Shown one piece after another: positions 23,474-36,315 of a stretch of DNA of 64,000 bases. Where the stretch lies: contig NC_065894.1 in assembly GCF_905147045.1 (NCBI RefSeq), positions 13,429,501-13,493,500 on the forward strand, in the 5' to 3' direction. The notes under the pieces were generated by a model, which searched no databases, was not told where the DNA came from, and was given only the letters and a program-made list of their open reading frames with translations. The stretch comes from Nymphalis io (lineage: Eukaryota; Arthropoda; Insecta; Lepidoptera; Nymphalidae). A program made the translations under genes and the position numbers. The first letter of the stretch is position 1. Each line of letters opens with the position of its first letter.

Positions 23474-24764
23474 TCAAAGTTTCACATAAAAAATCAAAAA
23501 TCAAACCTTCTCAACTAAATTTCGGTGATAAAAGTATGCGTGAGAAGTGAGCTATAAGAACGTAACATAAATGTTATATTTTTAAATACATAATTAGATA
23601 AGCATTTTTCAACCCGTCTGTGTTAGACAGTAACTTTCTGTCAAACACAGGACTTAAGTACCTAACTTAACAATCACTAGGTAAAGACTCGACTTAAATA
23701 ATTAATTAAGGAGAGAAGGTTTGGAACTCAATTAAACATTACATACAGAAACGTTGCTCTTATACTATATTGAAATTTAATTCATATCGCATCCAAAGAA
23801 GCTTTACTTAAAGAACCATATAACAATAAATGTATTATTATTAGGTCCTTACATATGAAATTGGCGTTTTGTACGGGAGGAATATAAAGTTTTTTTTTTT
23901 TTTGTAAAATATATTTAATTAATCAAAATACCGTTGCTATTCATACACTTTTGCCATCTCATAGATCCTTTTACTAAAAAACACCATGGGGGCGAGAATC
24001 AATAAACTCTTTGAAGGCGGTTTGGACCTCCGCATCGGAGTTGAATTTTTTTCCTTGTAAGAAGTTGTCCAAATTCCGGAAAAAATGGTAATCTGTTGGA
24101 GACAGGCCCGGGGGGTACGGAGGATGTCGTAGACATTCTAATTGTAGCATTTAACTTAGTGGTTGTTAATTGTACAGTGTGTGTCTTGCGTTGTCGTGAA
24201 GCAGCAGTGGCCTAGAGCGATTGACCAGTCTCGGTTGTTTAGTTGCTAGTTCTTCCTTCATGGTTTGCAGTTGCTGACAATAGATATGCCGTAATAGTTT
24301 GGCCAGATTTTAAAAAGCTGTAGTGAACGACACCGGCGCTAGTCCACCAAACACTCACAAGTAACTTTTTGTGAGTCAATTTTCGTTTAGGGTAGGATTT
24401 GGCTGGGTTTCCAGGGTTCAGCCATAGCGACGAGCGCTTCCGATTATCGTACAGTATCTACTTTTCATCACAAGTAATGATTCGATTTAAAATCCCTTCA
24501 TTATTGTGTCGGTTGAGCAAAGTAACACAGCAGTCTACGCGTGTTTGCAAGTTCGATTCACTCAATTCATGAGGTACCCATCGTTCAAGTTTTTTTACTT
24601 TCCCGATTTGCTTGAAATGAATTAATACAGTTTTATCACTTACCCCGAAGACTGCAGCTATCTCTGAAGTGCTTTGTGATGGATCCGCTTCCACATGTAA
24701 TTTTTCATTTTCCACTTTGGTCTTCGGCCGTCCACGGGGTTGGTTCTGAAGGTCGAAATTTCCA
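23474..24764 (+). repeat. Segmental duplication Z, copy 2
   Basis: Direct repeat of 5523-6811 (flank plus the 3' part of the mariner). Here the mariner continues beyond the shared block, so this copy, or one like it, was the source. Confidence 0.85.
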
Positions 24765-26912
24765 GAAAGAAAACGTTAAAACCAAAAACGCGCAGTGCTT
24801 TCTTTTGCGATACCAGCGCCGTACACATCATTAATCCTTCGAGCTGTTTCTGCAGCGCTGGTGCCGCGGTAGAACTCGTACTCGTTAATATACCCATATT
24901 TCATGTTTTCCATTGTGCGGTAATAAGCGACGCCGCGTACGTAAAAATAATGAGGAAAAAACAAATGAATGACTGTTTTCAAAACTCAAATGTACCAGCT
25001 AAATGAATTTATAAATTTGAATTTGGATTCCTTAACCAAAGAGGAAATATGTGAGGAAATCGATGCTCATGCAAATAGACATGAGTCCAGAGATCTCTAC
25101 CATAAAATTCGATCCATCACAAAGACACTTCCTTCCAAGACCTGGGTCATTGAAGATAGTGATAGTAGACAAGTCAATGAGCTAAAGCATATAACTGACA
25201 TTTTCAAGAGATATTGCCAGTCCTTGTTCCAGGACAACCAGTCAAAAAACTTTCTTGAAACAGAGCCCGGAAATGAAAACCTAGTGCCAGACATTCTTCG
25301 ATCGGAAGTAAAAGCCGTCATTATGCATCTAAAGAAGGGGAAAGCCACAGGAAGAGACGCTATGCCGATCGAAACTATAAGAGCCTTAGGCGACATAGGT
25401 GTCAATATCTTCCACAACATATGCAACAAGATATGGCATTCAGGAACATGGCCAACAGAATGGTCTCACACGGCTTACGTTCCTTTGCACAAGAAGGGTT
25501 CAACTAAGAAGTGTAGCAACTACCGCCTTATAGCCCTCATATCTCATGCTAGTAAAATCCTGCTACACATAATCAATGAACGACTGAAGAACTTTCTGTC
25601 CAAGGAAATTGCACCAGAACAAGCCGGTTTTGTAAAAGGAAGGGGTACACGTGAGCAGATCCTCATTGTTCGCCAGATAATAGAGAAGCCTACTTATTAC
25701 TATATTTGCTTTGTTGACTTCTCAAAGGCATTTGACTCAGTAAAATGGCCCAAACTATGGAGGGTGTTACTGGACATGGGTACACCGAAACACTTAGTTC
25801 ATCTTCTTAGGCGTCTTTACGAAGATGGGACTGCATCCGTGCGGACGGATGATGTTTTATTTGAAGACTTTCATCCCAGCGCTGGAGTCCGCCAAGGATG
25901 CATAATATCACCGCTCTTGTTCAATGCTTACACAGAACTGGTAATGCGCACTGCGCTTGAGGACTGGAGTGACGGTGTTGCAGTTGGTGGGCGCAAGATT
26001 ACAAATTTGCGCTATGCCGTCGACACGATCCTGTTTGCGTCTGACGCAGTTCATATGGAAGAATTGCTTCTTAAAATGGAGCGCATATGCCAAGAATTCG
26101 GATTAAAGCTTAACCGCAGTAAAACGAAGATGATGATTGTAGACCGGGCAAAAAAAACTCGCCTGAGATCACTCAGATTGCGAACTGTGAGGTCGTCCGA
26201 TCCTATATATATCTGGGAGCTTTAATATCGAATAATGGCGGATGCGTAGATGAGGTCAAGCGATGTATGGCAATTACGAGAAATGCAATGGAGAAGCTGA
26301 AGAAAATATGGAGGAACAGAAACATTACCAAAGCAACCAAGATCCGGCTCGTACAAACGCTTGTTTTCCCCATATTTCTATACGCTGCGGAGACGTGGAC
26401 TTTGCGGCAGGTCGAAAAAAAGAAGATCGATACTACTCCATAGTATGTGGTGCTGGAGACGAATGCTAAGAGTTTCGTGGACCGAATTTCGCACCAATAT
26501 CTCCATTCTTCAAGAACTCGGCATCAAACAGCGTCTTTCGGCGCTGGTTCGAAAGCGCATACTAACTTTTTTTGGACACGTCTCCCGGCAAGGAAATAAC
26601 TCCATAGAGTGCCTTGTCATTCAAGGCAAGGTGGATGGCAACAGACCACGTGGAAGGACGCCCATGCGATGGACCGACCAAATAAAAACAACTGTTGGCG
26701 GTCCCTTGCATGAATGCACGAGGCTTACCACTAACAGGGACATATGGCGAAGGCTCGTGAGGCGAATAACATCTGCGCCGAATAATTCATGGTACTTCAT
26801 GGCGACCACGACCGCTCTGACAAGAGTGTCACGACGAAGAAGGAACCAAAACGGAGATATTTCAGATCAAAGTGGTCAGTACGACAAAACGCTAATTTCA
26901 TATGTAAGGACC
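23844..26912 (-). mobile_element. Mariner element interrupted by an RTE-like LINE
   Basis: Terminal inverted repeats at both ends: GGTCCTTACATATGAAATT from 23844, and its inverse ending at 26912 (one mismatch in that stretch), each next to TA. The transposase is on the minus strand: the N-terminal helix-turn-helix part (YEFYRGTSAAETARRINDVY, ending ESTARFWF) is at about 24945-24776. The second helix-turn-helix and first catalytic Asp (ITCDEK) follow to 24458, then the same TAG as in the Z1 copy and later frameshifts. The LINE splits the mariner between about 24970 and 26875. The element is dead. Confidence 0.85.
24985..26875 (+). pseudogene. RTE-like reverse transcriptase, 5' truncated and broken
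   Basis: Reverse transcriptase of a LINE inserted in the mariner. Recognisable blocks: KKGKATGRDAMPIE, PLHKKGSTKKCSNYRLIAL, PEQAGFVKGRGTREQ, CFVDFSKAFDSVKW, GVRQGCIISPLLFNAYTE. The catalytic block reads LRYAVDTILFA (26013-26024 for YAVD) where YADD is expected, so the first Asp of the pair is replaced by Val. The frame breaks near 26160-26220 and again near 26450; the C-terminal part continues in another frame (IKQRLSALVRKRILTFFGHV to about 26860). No endonuclease domain is present. The RTE assignment rests on overall motif style and is moderate. Confidence 0.75.
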
Positions 26913-27174
26913 TATTATTATTTATTATAGAGGATATTATGGATACCAAGAATAAATTAAAGCTATGTATATTATACTAATAAAATATAACTTTTTGTGC
27001 TATTATGTACAGTACACAGTTTTGTCATTACAGTAGCTTTATGATGATAGCCGAAATGACTGAAATATGACGTCAGCTCATTTATCTTTCCGCATTTATT
27101 AGCGAATATTTTAAATTTTGCTGATTAATAAATTTAAATCACATGTTAAAAATAGGCATATATTACAATACGAG
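26913..27174. other. Gene-free AT-rich interval
   Basis: Nothing coding. A 26-nt stretch (TTAATAAATTTAAATCACATG...) near 27125 resembles one near 29788, on the other side of the LINE at 27175-29372; its meaning is unclear. Confidence 0.3.
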
Positions 27175-29372
27175 TTTTTTTTTATATATATGCGCGGGGA
27201 TGGCATATGACTACTCCACCTGATGGTAAGTGGTAGTAGAGTCCAAACGCGACGACGGCCAGTACGGTCGGGAAGAATGTTCTGTACTAGCCGTCCCCGC
27301 CTTGCCGGCCCGCAAGATGCCTCTTCACGCCTCGTTTGAAGGAACCCGGGTTGTAAGAGGAGGGGAACACGTGAGCTGGTAAGGAATTCCATTTTTTGGT
27401 AGTGCGACAAAGAAAGGAGTTGCCAAATTTCTTTGTGCGCGATGGAATTGATGTCACAGTTAGGCGGTGACATCGAGAACCAGCTCGCGTGGACTTAAGA
27501 AGGAAGGGGGAAGCAGGAATTAGAGAGAATAATTCCTCAGAGCACTCGCCGTGATACAGACGATAGAAAGCGCTCAGTGCTGCTATCTCGCGACGCAATT
27601 GTAAAGGTTCAAGGGTGTTTGTGACCTTTACGTCGCCAATAATGCGTACTGCACGTCGCTGCAACCGGTCTAAGGCCTCCAGTAGGTACTTAGCGGAGCC
27701 ATCCCAAAGGTGCGAGCAATATTCAACGCAAGACCGTACCTGTGTTTTGTATAACAGGCACAGTTGTTGTGGCGTGAAAAAACGCCGCACCTTGTTCAGA
27801 ACTCCGAGTTTCCGTGAAGCAGTTTTTATAATAGCCTCGATGTAATCCCTTGGACTAAGGTCGCAGCGAACGTCCATCACCAGCATGGCGATTTTGCTTT
27901 TTATCATCAGCGGTGTGCCACAGAGGAAGGGAAGAGGGGAAAATGGTGACTTTTTCGCTGTGAGAGCGCATACCTGTGTTTTCTTGGCATTAAACTCAAC
28001 AAGATTATCAGAACCCCATTTGGCGATGAGCTCTAATGTCCTATCGAGTTCAATGACAAGATTCTTCCGCCTCTCCTCAGTTTCCGTCCGCCCAGCCACT
28101 GCGCGTCCGTGGTATCCACCATGCACTGTACTATCGTCTGCATAGCAATGTATGTTCCCAAGAGAGAGCATATCATTGATATGCAAAAGAAAGAGTGTGG
28201 GAGATAGCACAGATTCCTGGGGGACCCCAGCATTCACTACATAGAATTGTGAAGCGCAACCATCTACTAAAACACGAAGGCCACGCTTGTGTAGGAAGCT
28301 GGCAATCCTGGTGCATAGCTGAGCAGGCAGACCATATGCCGGTAGCTTGGAGAGAAGACTTCTGTGCCAGACCCTGTCGAAAGCCTTGGAGATATCGAGG
28401 CTGACAGCCAACGATTCTCCATGCTTGTCGATAGCTTCACCCTAGAGGTGATAGCTATTGGTCGATAATTTGCCGAGTCAGACCGATCCCCTTTTTTGGG
28501 AACCGCTTGCACATTAGCTCTTCTCTAAGCCTCCGGCACACATCTCGAAGAGAGAGAAAGTTGGAACAGGCGCGTTAACACAGAAGACAGCTCCGCCGCG
28601 CACTTCTTCAGCACTATAGCTGGTATTCCATCGGGACCGCTAGCTTTCCGTATATCGAGTGATTGCAGCTCCGCACGCACATCACGTTGCCTGATTTTGA
28701 TGTCAGGCATCGTGTGGCCACATGAAGGTATTGTTGGTGGCAGCGCACTACAATCATCGATCACGGAGTTGTCGGCAAAGAGTTTAGCCAGGAGATCGGC
28801 TTTCTCCTGCGGACTGTGAGCTAGCGATCCGTCCGGATTTCTGAGCGGTGGAAATCGTTTTGCAATGCGAGGAATCCTAGGATGCGAAATAAGGTCATGA
28901 CCAATCTGTACAATGCGCTGTGCATCCGCTCTCGTGTATGCCTTCCTACAGGACTTTGAATTTTCATTGTAGTTTGCTTTCAGTGAGTCAATGTTAGATG
29001 CCCCGCTAACGCAGCCGTTGATCCACGCGCGATATGCCGCCTGCTTAGATGATACAGCGTCGGCACATTCACGAGTTAACCAACGGTTACGCGTACCCCT
29101 ACTGATGAGATCTGAGCTAGGAATGTAGTATTCCATTCCTAACATGATCTCATCAGCAACAGCAGCGGCACTAGCTGTCGGGTCATTCCCACTGAAGCAA
29201 CGTTCCTTCCATGGGACTGACGCATAGTAATCGCGCATACCGTCCCAATCTGCCGACTTATAGTGCCAAACGCGACGTTTGCATACCGCTGATGGCGGCA
29301 GCTTGGCCTGTGGCACTTTGGTAGATATAAGGCCGTGATCCGAAGAACCAAGTGGAGCTTGAACCACAACCA
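27175..29372 (-). mobile_element. L1a LINE copy 2, 5' truncated
   Basis: Ends in the family's tail (T run from 27175) and is cut at its 5' side near 29372, inside the endonuclease. A likely 7-bp target-site duplication, ACGAGTT, is at 27170-27176 and 29375-29381; its last two bases overlap the tail. Frames: 27287-28411 (reverse transcriptase C-terminal half with the YADD motif) and 28525-29373. They are separated by a 142-bp deletion at 28446 between two GAGGTG repeats still seen in copy 1 (8730-8735 and 8872-8877). A second small deletion lies near 28850. Dead. Confidence 0.9.
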
Positions 29373-29381
29373 CAACGAGTT

Positions 29382-31736
29382 AATATTTGTTTATTTACAA
29401 GCAGGATAGGTACAAATTTAATTGTTTTTTATTAACTTTACCATGTAACCAACTTAATAAATGAAAACCTTCCTGGGACATTAACAACAAATAATATTCC
29501 ACAGTTCGGTAATTCTTATAATAATAAATGAACACTTCTTGTAAAAAAAACGTACAGCGCGGAAATGCAGTCTGCATTATGGGCAGCTTTGCGTCGGGTG
29601 GGAATTGGGTGGTACTATTTTAAATTTGACTTAAACAATAAAAAAAAATTTACATTGTTATATTTCTGTGTTAACGTGTAAAACATGTTAACTTAGATAT
29701 AATATTTATGTTTCAATGTAATATTAAATAAATTTAGTTGATGTAATGAAATAAACAAAGTCTGTAGAAAAAAAAATGTACTTGACCTATTAATAAATTT
29801 AAATCGCATGTCAAAAACTAATTTATAAAGAAAAAATATTTACTTAATAAAAGACTATATCGATTATAAAGAAAACATTAGTATCCGTTGATTTTCATAC
29901 CGGATAACTAATAAATTTAATTGTATTTAATTCATATTCCATCGATTTCCTTACAATAAAGTTAAAAGTAAATTTGCACAGCAACAATATAACAGTCTCG
30001 TACCTAGATTTTATAAAAAATACTCAATTTTCAAGAATAAAGGACATTAATAACTACCAATTAAAAGGCAAAACTAAAACATGGTTGAAACAACTTAATT
30101 ATGAAGACGTTGAGAAACTATTAACTACCTCACAACACATTACAACACAACACATTTATGCAGTCACGCGCACACGGTTTGGATTAACTTACAATAATTA
30201 GTAATAAGACCCTTTGTAATACTTTTTAATAATTGAATGGGATGGAACTGACTTCTGACGCACGGGTAACGCCAGTTCAGGAGTCAGGGCTACTTTTTAT
30301 AATATGTATGTATTGGATAACAATAAAGTATTATTATTAATATACCTAAATAAAAAAAAACTAACTTGGTGGAAAAGAGTACTTAACTATTGAGTTTGTT
30401 GTCAGTTCTTCTCGTTAGAATCTATATTCAAAAATATTATTTCGGATAAAGATGCTGTATGTATAAGAAGGCATAATGCATGTCATTTTTTGTAGAGTAT
30501 GGTCAGTGCCCACACTTAAAGGATTAATATTCGCAACACAGGCAGGTGTTACCGTTGACTGATGTTGCCTCATAATTTTAATATCTAATGTAAACATCAC
30601 ACCGCGTCTTATATAATAAAATTTTGTGACAGCTGTCGCTATGTTATCTAATACTGGAAGGCTTTTAACGTGTAGTTACTGAAATTCCGTAGGAGCTAAA
30701 GAATAAAACATTGCAATCAAATAACCAATTAGAATATCCGATTGGCCAAGATATATATCTACGAATTAATTACATACATTCAGGTACACGAGTATGCTCA
30801 CAAAAAGGTTTGAACTAATAAAGAGTTCTTAATAATTAGCATTAAGATTTTATTGTACGATAGCGTTGTAAACGATAATGAATATTTTATTATTCATTTA
30901 ATTAATGTGACAAAAGCTTCATGTTTCACATAAGTAAGGAGGAAAGTTTAAATATTAGTATATGTAGTAGGTAGCTTAATAACTAACGTTTTAAAAATAC
31001 CTATTAATCATAAAAGATTGAAGATGGCCCAGTCGTTACAACACCTGAACCTCAGCCGAGCATTGGGACGTTTTACAGGCTGTTACTTCGTTATCACTTA
31101 TTTAATTAGAAAAGTGTATTTCTATTGAATATTTTTGAATAATAAAAGACGAGAATGAATTCTACCTTGTAAGAGAAGTAAACGAATTAGCATTTGGTCG
31201 AATGAGCGAGACCACCGTCACTGTATTGTAAAGGATTTTTTTTAATCTGTCGCTATTGTGCAAGTATTAAGAACAGATAACGTGGCTAATACTTTTGTCA
31301 ACCAAGATACACTAAGCAATTGTGCCAGTTACCATTGTATTTTTATCTACTGCATTTTGTCAGTTTTTTGTATTAATACTTTAAGACTAGTTATTTAAAT
31401 TGTAGGGACTTACTTGAAGTTGCATAAATACCCACAGGTGCACAATAATTTCTAAAACTATATTTTTAAATGAATAATTCATTGGTAATGATACGCAAAT
31501 ATAATAAATGGAGAATAGAAAAAGATAAAAAATAAGATCATTATGGTTATAATATTCAGATTTAAATTTTTATCCAGAATTTAGCGTATACAAGTTATAA
31601 CTTACTTTCTTTATCAATATGAAGAAAAGCTAAAAAATAAATAATTTTATTAACCAAAATTTGAAGATGTTGATGTCCTCCTAATAGATTTCAGGCACGG
31701 CAGCCAATCTCAACAGATTAGCCAACGGCGCAGGAC
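29382..31736. other. Gene-free AT-rich interval
   Basis: No convincing gene. A plus-strand frame at 29974-30201 (75 codons) is followed by a short GC-richer stretch (30236-30295) and an AATAAAG signal near 30322, which could be the end of an unrecognised retroelement. At about 31020-31090 there is a decayed fragment of SINE family S2 (ATGGCCCAG ... TTACAGGCTGTTAC). Confidence 0.35.
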
Positions 31737-32008
31737 ATATTATAGTGCACAAGTGCGTGCGCAAACACAGGTGCATTCTCTATTCTCATAATCCGACACG
31801 ACCGGAAAGAGTTCAGGCGCAGGACCAACAGTTTTACGTGCTCTTTGAGGCACGGGAGTGTACACACTTCTAACTTCCAGACTCCGGGAAGCTACTGAGA
31901 ATCTTTGACTGAAAAACTCACTAACTTTTTATCGGCCCTACCTGGAATTTGAACCCAGGATCTCGGGTTCTGCGGCCTTATATCTAGCCACTAGACCAAC
32001 GAGGCAGT
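31737..32008 (-). mobile_element. tRNA-derived SINE S1, solitary copy
   Basis: Read on the minus strand: GCCTCGTTGGTCTAGTGGCT head, B-box-like GGTTCAAATTCC, then a body ending GCACTTGTGCACTA. It lies outside any H block, which defines the limits of the SINE. Confidence 0.75.
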
Positions 32009-33435
32009 CTATATTACTATCACTACACACTCGTACTTACCATCATTATACATTTTCATAAGTATTTAATCTGAACCACTGGTCATTATTCATTCCGGTA
32101 TCTCAACAGAGATTAATAACTGATAAACAAACGGTGTCTAACGCTCCCTAAAGTATTGAAAAAACATAACGAGCGTACAAATGTGTATTCTTTGCATTTA
32201 AGAAAACCTTACAAATACCTATTTAATTTTTTTATGTTTCAAAATAAATAATAAGAGTATTTGAAATTGTTGTCCCTCTAATACATATTGGTCACATCGA
32301 ATCTTTATCAACTTTGTCTGTATCCACAATTCATTTTATTTATAAAATTAAAAATAGTTTATTTATTGAGTTAATATGAATATTTCCGAGTTGTCAAAAC
32401 GAAAACAAGCATTATTTGTTCGTTCGTTCGTTCATTATTGATAACAATTAAATTCAAATGTTAATAATTTAGTTAATATAGGCAAGAATAAGGCACACAT
32501 TAGTTTTTATTTCAACAAAATCGGTTGTATCTATCAAAAGTTATAATAACTTAAAGATTACGTACATATATACGTAAAAACAATTTAACGTGGATAAAAT
32601 AGCGAGTCGCAGCTATTTAGAACATAAATCAGTAATGCAAGTGACGACCCTTCTTATTCCATTCTTAGAAATATTACATAAAAACAGGAATTAAAATTAT
32701 ATTTCATAATAATACTATAAATAAAAAATGTATGTTGTTTGATAGGTATGTCAGGAGAATAATAAGTATTATTATTCTATTTTATGGTTTCGTTGGGGTC
32801 ATATGTATATGTCCGATAGAATGTGTATATACGATATATGATTCAAAATATCGCTTCGACGCTTTCCAAGTGTCAAATATTCTGACAAAACTATAACTGA
32901 TTCTGAGAAAACTTTGTATGATAGATTTGTAGAACTCCATACAGTAAAATGACAATAAAATTACTATAAATTTAGATCAATTAATGTGTCACGCAGTATT
33001 AATTCTTATGAAAAGAAATAACATTTTATTACGTACTAATTTTTATTTAATTTTTTATTTAATTTTATGTTTATATATAAATTATATATAAATACATTTA
33101 ATACAGTTACACTTAACAGAATCTCCATTTAACCTGTACAAAACCGACACGAGCAATACTATCTAAAAGAACTAGTAACAATCGAAAAATATAGATACAG
33201 TAATGAAATGCAAATCATTAAAATAAAAACCACGAAGCAAAATAATATTAAATTCATACATAACATTAAATAAAATCTCTCCAACGGAGATTACGGTAAA
33301 GCCGCCATATAAATGGTAAAGTCGTATTCGAGCTCATAAAACTTGAAGAGATTTTAACTGAAGTTTTAATTCAATCTTACTATATCAAGCACTCATCTTC
33401 TTATGAAGTCCTGTCGTTCCAGGTAACGTTTCCTC
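32009..33435. other. Gene-free AT-rich interval
   Basis: No open frame with protein-like composition, no RNA gene recognised. A short GTTC repeat (TTCGTTCGTTCGTTC) lies near 32418. Confidence 0.4.
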
Positions 33436-33652
33436 TTTTTTTTTTTTTTTATATTCGCCGGGAGGGCAAATGACTCTACTCCACCTGATGGTTAGTGGTA
33501 GTAGAGTCCAAACGCGACGACGGCCAGTACAGACGGGAAAAACATTCTGCACTAGCCGCCTTCGCCTTGCCGGCCCGCAAGATGCCTCTTCACGCCTCGT
33601 TTGAAGGAACCCGGGTTGTAAGAGGTTAGAAGGTCCTAAGGGGTTAGGAGGT

Positions 33653-33693
33653 CCTTACCAGGTCACGTGTTCCCCACACGTGAGCTGGTAAGG
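33653..33693. repeat. Hairpin made by an inverted insertion
   Basis: Arm 33653-33669 (CCTTACCAGGTCACGTG) pairs with 33677-33693 (CACGTGAGCTGGTAAGG) with one mismatch and a 7-nt loop. Copies 1 and 2 of this LINE have only the right arm, so the left arm was copied from it in inverse orientation. Confidence 0.8.
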
Positions 33694-35740
33694 AATTCCA
33701 TTTTTTGGAAGTGCGACAAAGAAAGGAGTTGCCAAATTTCTTTGTTCGCGATGGAATTGATGTCACAGTTAGGCGGTGACATCGAGAACCAGCTCGCGTG
33801 GACTTAAGAAGGAAGGGGGAAGCAGGAATTAGAGAGAATAATTCCTCAGAGCACTCGCCGTGATACAGTCGATAGAAAGCGCTCAGTGCTGCTATCTCAC
33901 GACGCAATTGTAAAGGTTCAAGGGTGTTTGTGACCTTTACGTTGCCAATAATGCGTACGGCACGTCGCTGCAACCGGTCCAAGGCCTCAAGTAGGTACTT
34001 AGCGGAGCCATCCCAAAGGTGCGAGCAATATTCCACGCAAGACCGTACCTGTGTTTTGTACAGCAGGCACAGTTGTTGTGGCGTGAAAAAGCGCCGCACC
34101 TTGTTCAGAACTCCGAGTTTCCGTGAAGCTGTTTTTATAACAGCCTCGATGTAATCCCTTGGACTAAGGTCGCAGCGAACGTCAATCACCAGCATGGCGA
34201 TTTTGCTTTGCATCACCAGCGGAGTACCACAGAGGGAGGGAAGAGGGGAAAATGTTGACTTTTTCGCCGTGAGAGCGCATACCTGTGTTTTCTTGGCATT
34301 AAACTCAACAAGATTATCAGAGCCCCATTTGGCGATGAGCTCTAACGTCCTATCGAGTTCAATGACAAGATTCTCCCGCCTCTCCTCAGTTTCCGCCCGC
34401 CCAGCCACTGCGCGTCCGTGGTATCCACCATGCACTGTACTATCATCTGCATAGCAATGTATGTTCTCAAGGGAGAGCATATCATTGATATGCAAAAGAA
34501 AGAGTGTGGGAGATAGCACAGATCCCTGGGGGACCCCAGCATTCACTACATAGAATTGTGAAGCGCAACCATCTACTAAAACACGAAGGCTACGCTTGTG
34601 TAGGAAGCTGGCAATCCAGGTGCATAGCTGAGCAGGCAGACCATATGCCGGTAGCTTGGAGAGAAGACTTCTGTGCCAGACCCTGTCGAAAGCCTTGGAG
34701 ATATCGAGGCTGACAGCCAACGATTCTCCATGCTTGTCGATAGCTTCACCCCAGAGGCGTGTTACGTACGCTAGAAGATCACCTGTGGACCGTTTTGGTC
34801 GAAACCCGTACTGACGATCATTAATTAGACAGTGATCTTCTAGGTAATGGATCAGTTGGTTGTTTAAAATCCGTTCCATCACCTTACAAAGTACTGAGGT
34901 GATAGCTATTGGCCGATAATTTGCCGGGTCAGACCGATCCCCTTTTTTGGGAACCGCTTGCACATTAGCTCTTCTCCAAGCCTCCGGCACACTTCCCGAA
35001 GAGAGAGAAAGTTGGAACAGGCGCGTTAACACAGGAGACAGCTCCGCTGCGCACTTCTTCAGCACTATGGCTGGTATTCCATCGGGACCGCTAGCTTTCC
35101 GTACATCAAGTGATTGCAGCTCCGCACGCACATCACGTTGCCTGATTTTAATGTCAGGCATCGTATGGCCACATGCAGGTATTGTAGGTGGCAGTGCACT
35201 ACAATCATCGATGACGGAATTGTCGGCAAAGAGTTTAGCCAGGAGATCAGCTTGCTCTTGCGGACTGTGAGCTAGCGATCCGTCCGGATTTCTGAGCGGT
35301 GGCAGCAAAGGTTGGCAGAAATTGTTTTGCACAGACTTGGTCAGACGCCAGAAGCTACGGGAGCCCCTAGGATGCGAAACAACGCCATGACCAATCTGTA
35401 CAATGCGCTGTGCATCCGCTCTCGTGTATGCCTTTCTACAGGACTTGGAATTTTTATTATAGTTTGCTTTCAGTGAGTCAATGTTAGATGCCCCGCTAAT
35501 ACAGCCGTTGATCCACTTGCGATATGCCGCCTGCTTAGATGATACAGCATCGGCACATTCACGAGTGAACCAACGGTTACGCGTACTCCTACTGACGAGA
35601 TCTGAGCTAGGAATGTAGTATTCCATTCCCAGCATGATCTCGCCAGCAACAGCAGCGGCACTAGCTGTCGGGTCATTCCCACTGAAGCAACGTTCCTTCC
35701 AAGGGACCGACGCATAGTAATCGCGCATACCGTCCCAATC

Positions 35741-36274
35741 AACAGAAGAGAACAGAAGATCAACAATCGTATATGTATGCTTGAAAAAAGTTCCCGTAAC
35801 CATAACATCGAGATACAAGCCGTGCCGGAGTCGCGTAATGAAAACGTCATGGATCTGTTTAAAAGATTATGTGAAATCATTAATGTACCCCTCGATCCCA
35901 TACAAATTCACACATGCCGCCGTGTCGCCAAATTAAATCCATCCTCAGCTCGACCGCGTAATATTCTGGTTACCTTAAGCTCTCCTTACATAAGAGACAC
36001 CATTCTATCAGCTGTACACAGATACAATAAAAGCCATCCAAAAGAAACATTAAACTCGAGCCTTATAGGAGTTACTGGCGAGTCAAGAAAAATCTATGTA
36101 ACGGAACACCTATCCCCAGAATGTAAAATGATTCACGCTTCCGCACGGAAAGTCTCTAAAGAGAAACAATATAGATATGTCTGGGTCAAGTATGGAAACG
36201 TCTATATGCGCAAAAATGAATCGTCGTCTGCCATCCTTATCAAAAACGAAGAATGCTTAAAAAACTTAAAATAA
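35741..36274 (+). CDS. LINE ORF1 protein, N-terminally truncated
   Basis: Open from the insertion edge to 36274. A charged start is followed by RNHNIEIQAVPESRNENV, then a basic nucleic-acid-binding region (TCRRVAKLNPSSARPRNILV) and KQYRYVWVKYGNVYMRK near the end. By family knowledge this is the pattern of LINE ORF1 proteins related to the Baculo_FP domain family, which bind the element's RNA. The original N-terminus, probably with a coiled coil, was lost at insertion. Internal ATG at 35777. Confidence 0.75.
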   Translation, partial: NRREQKINNRICMLEKSSRNHNIEIQAVPESRNENVMDLFKRLCEIINVPLDPIQIHTCRRVAKLNPSSARPRNILVTLSSPYIRDTILSAVHRYNKSHPKETLNSSLIGVTGESRKIYVTEHLSPECKMIHASARKVSKEKQYRYVWVKYGNVYMRKNESSSAILIKNEECLKNLK

Positions 36275-36315
36275 CTAATTTATAGTATTATCTTTCGCTC
36301 TATTCTAAATTTTAC

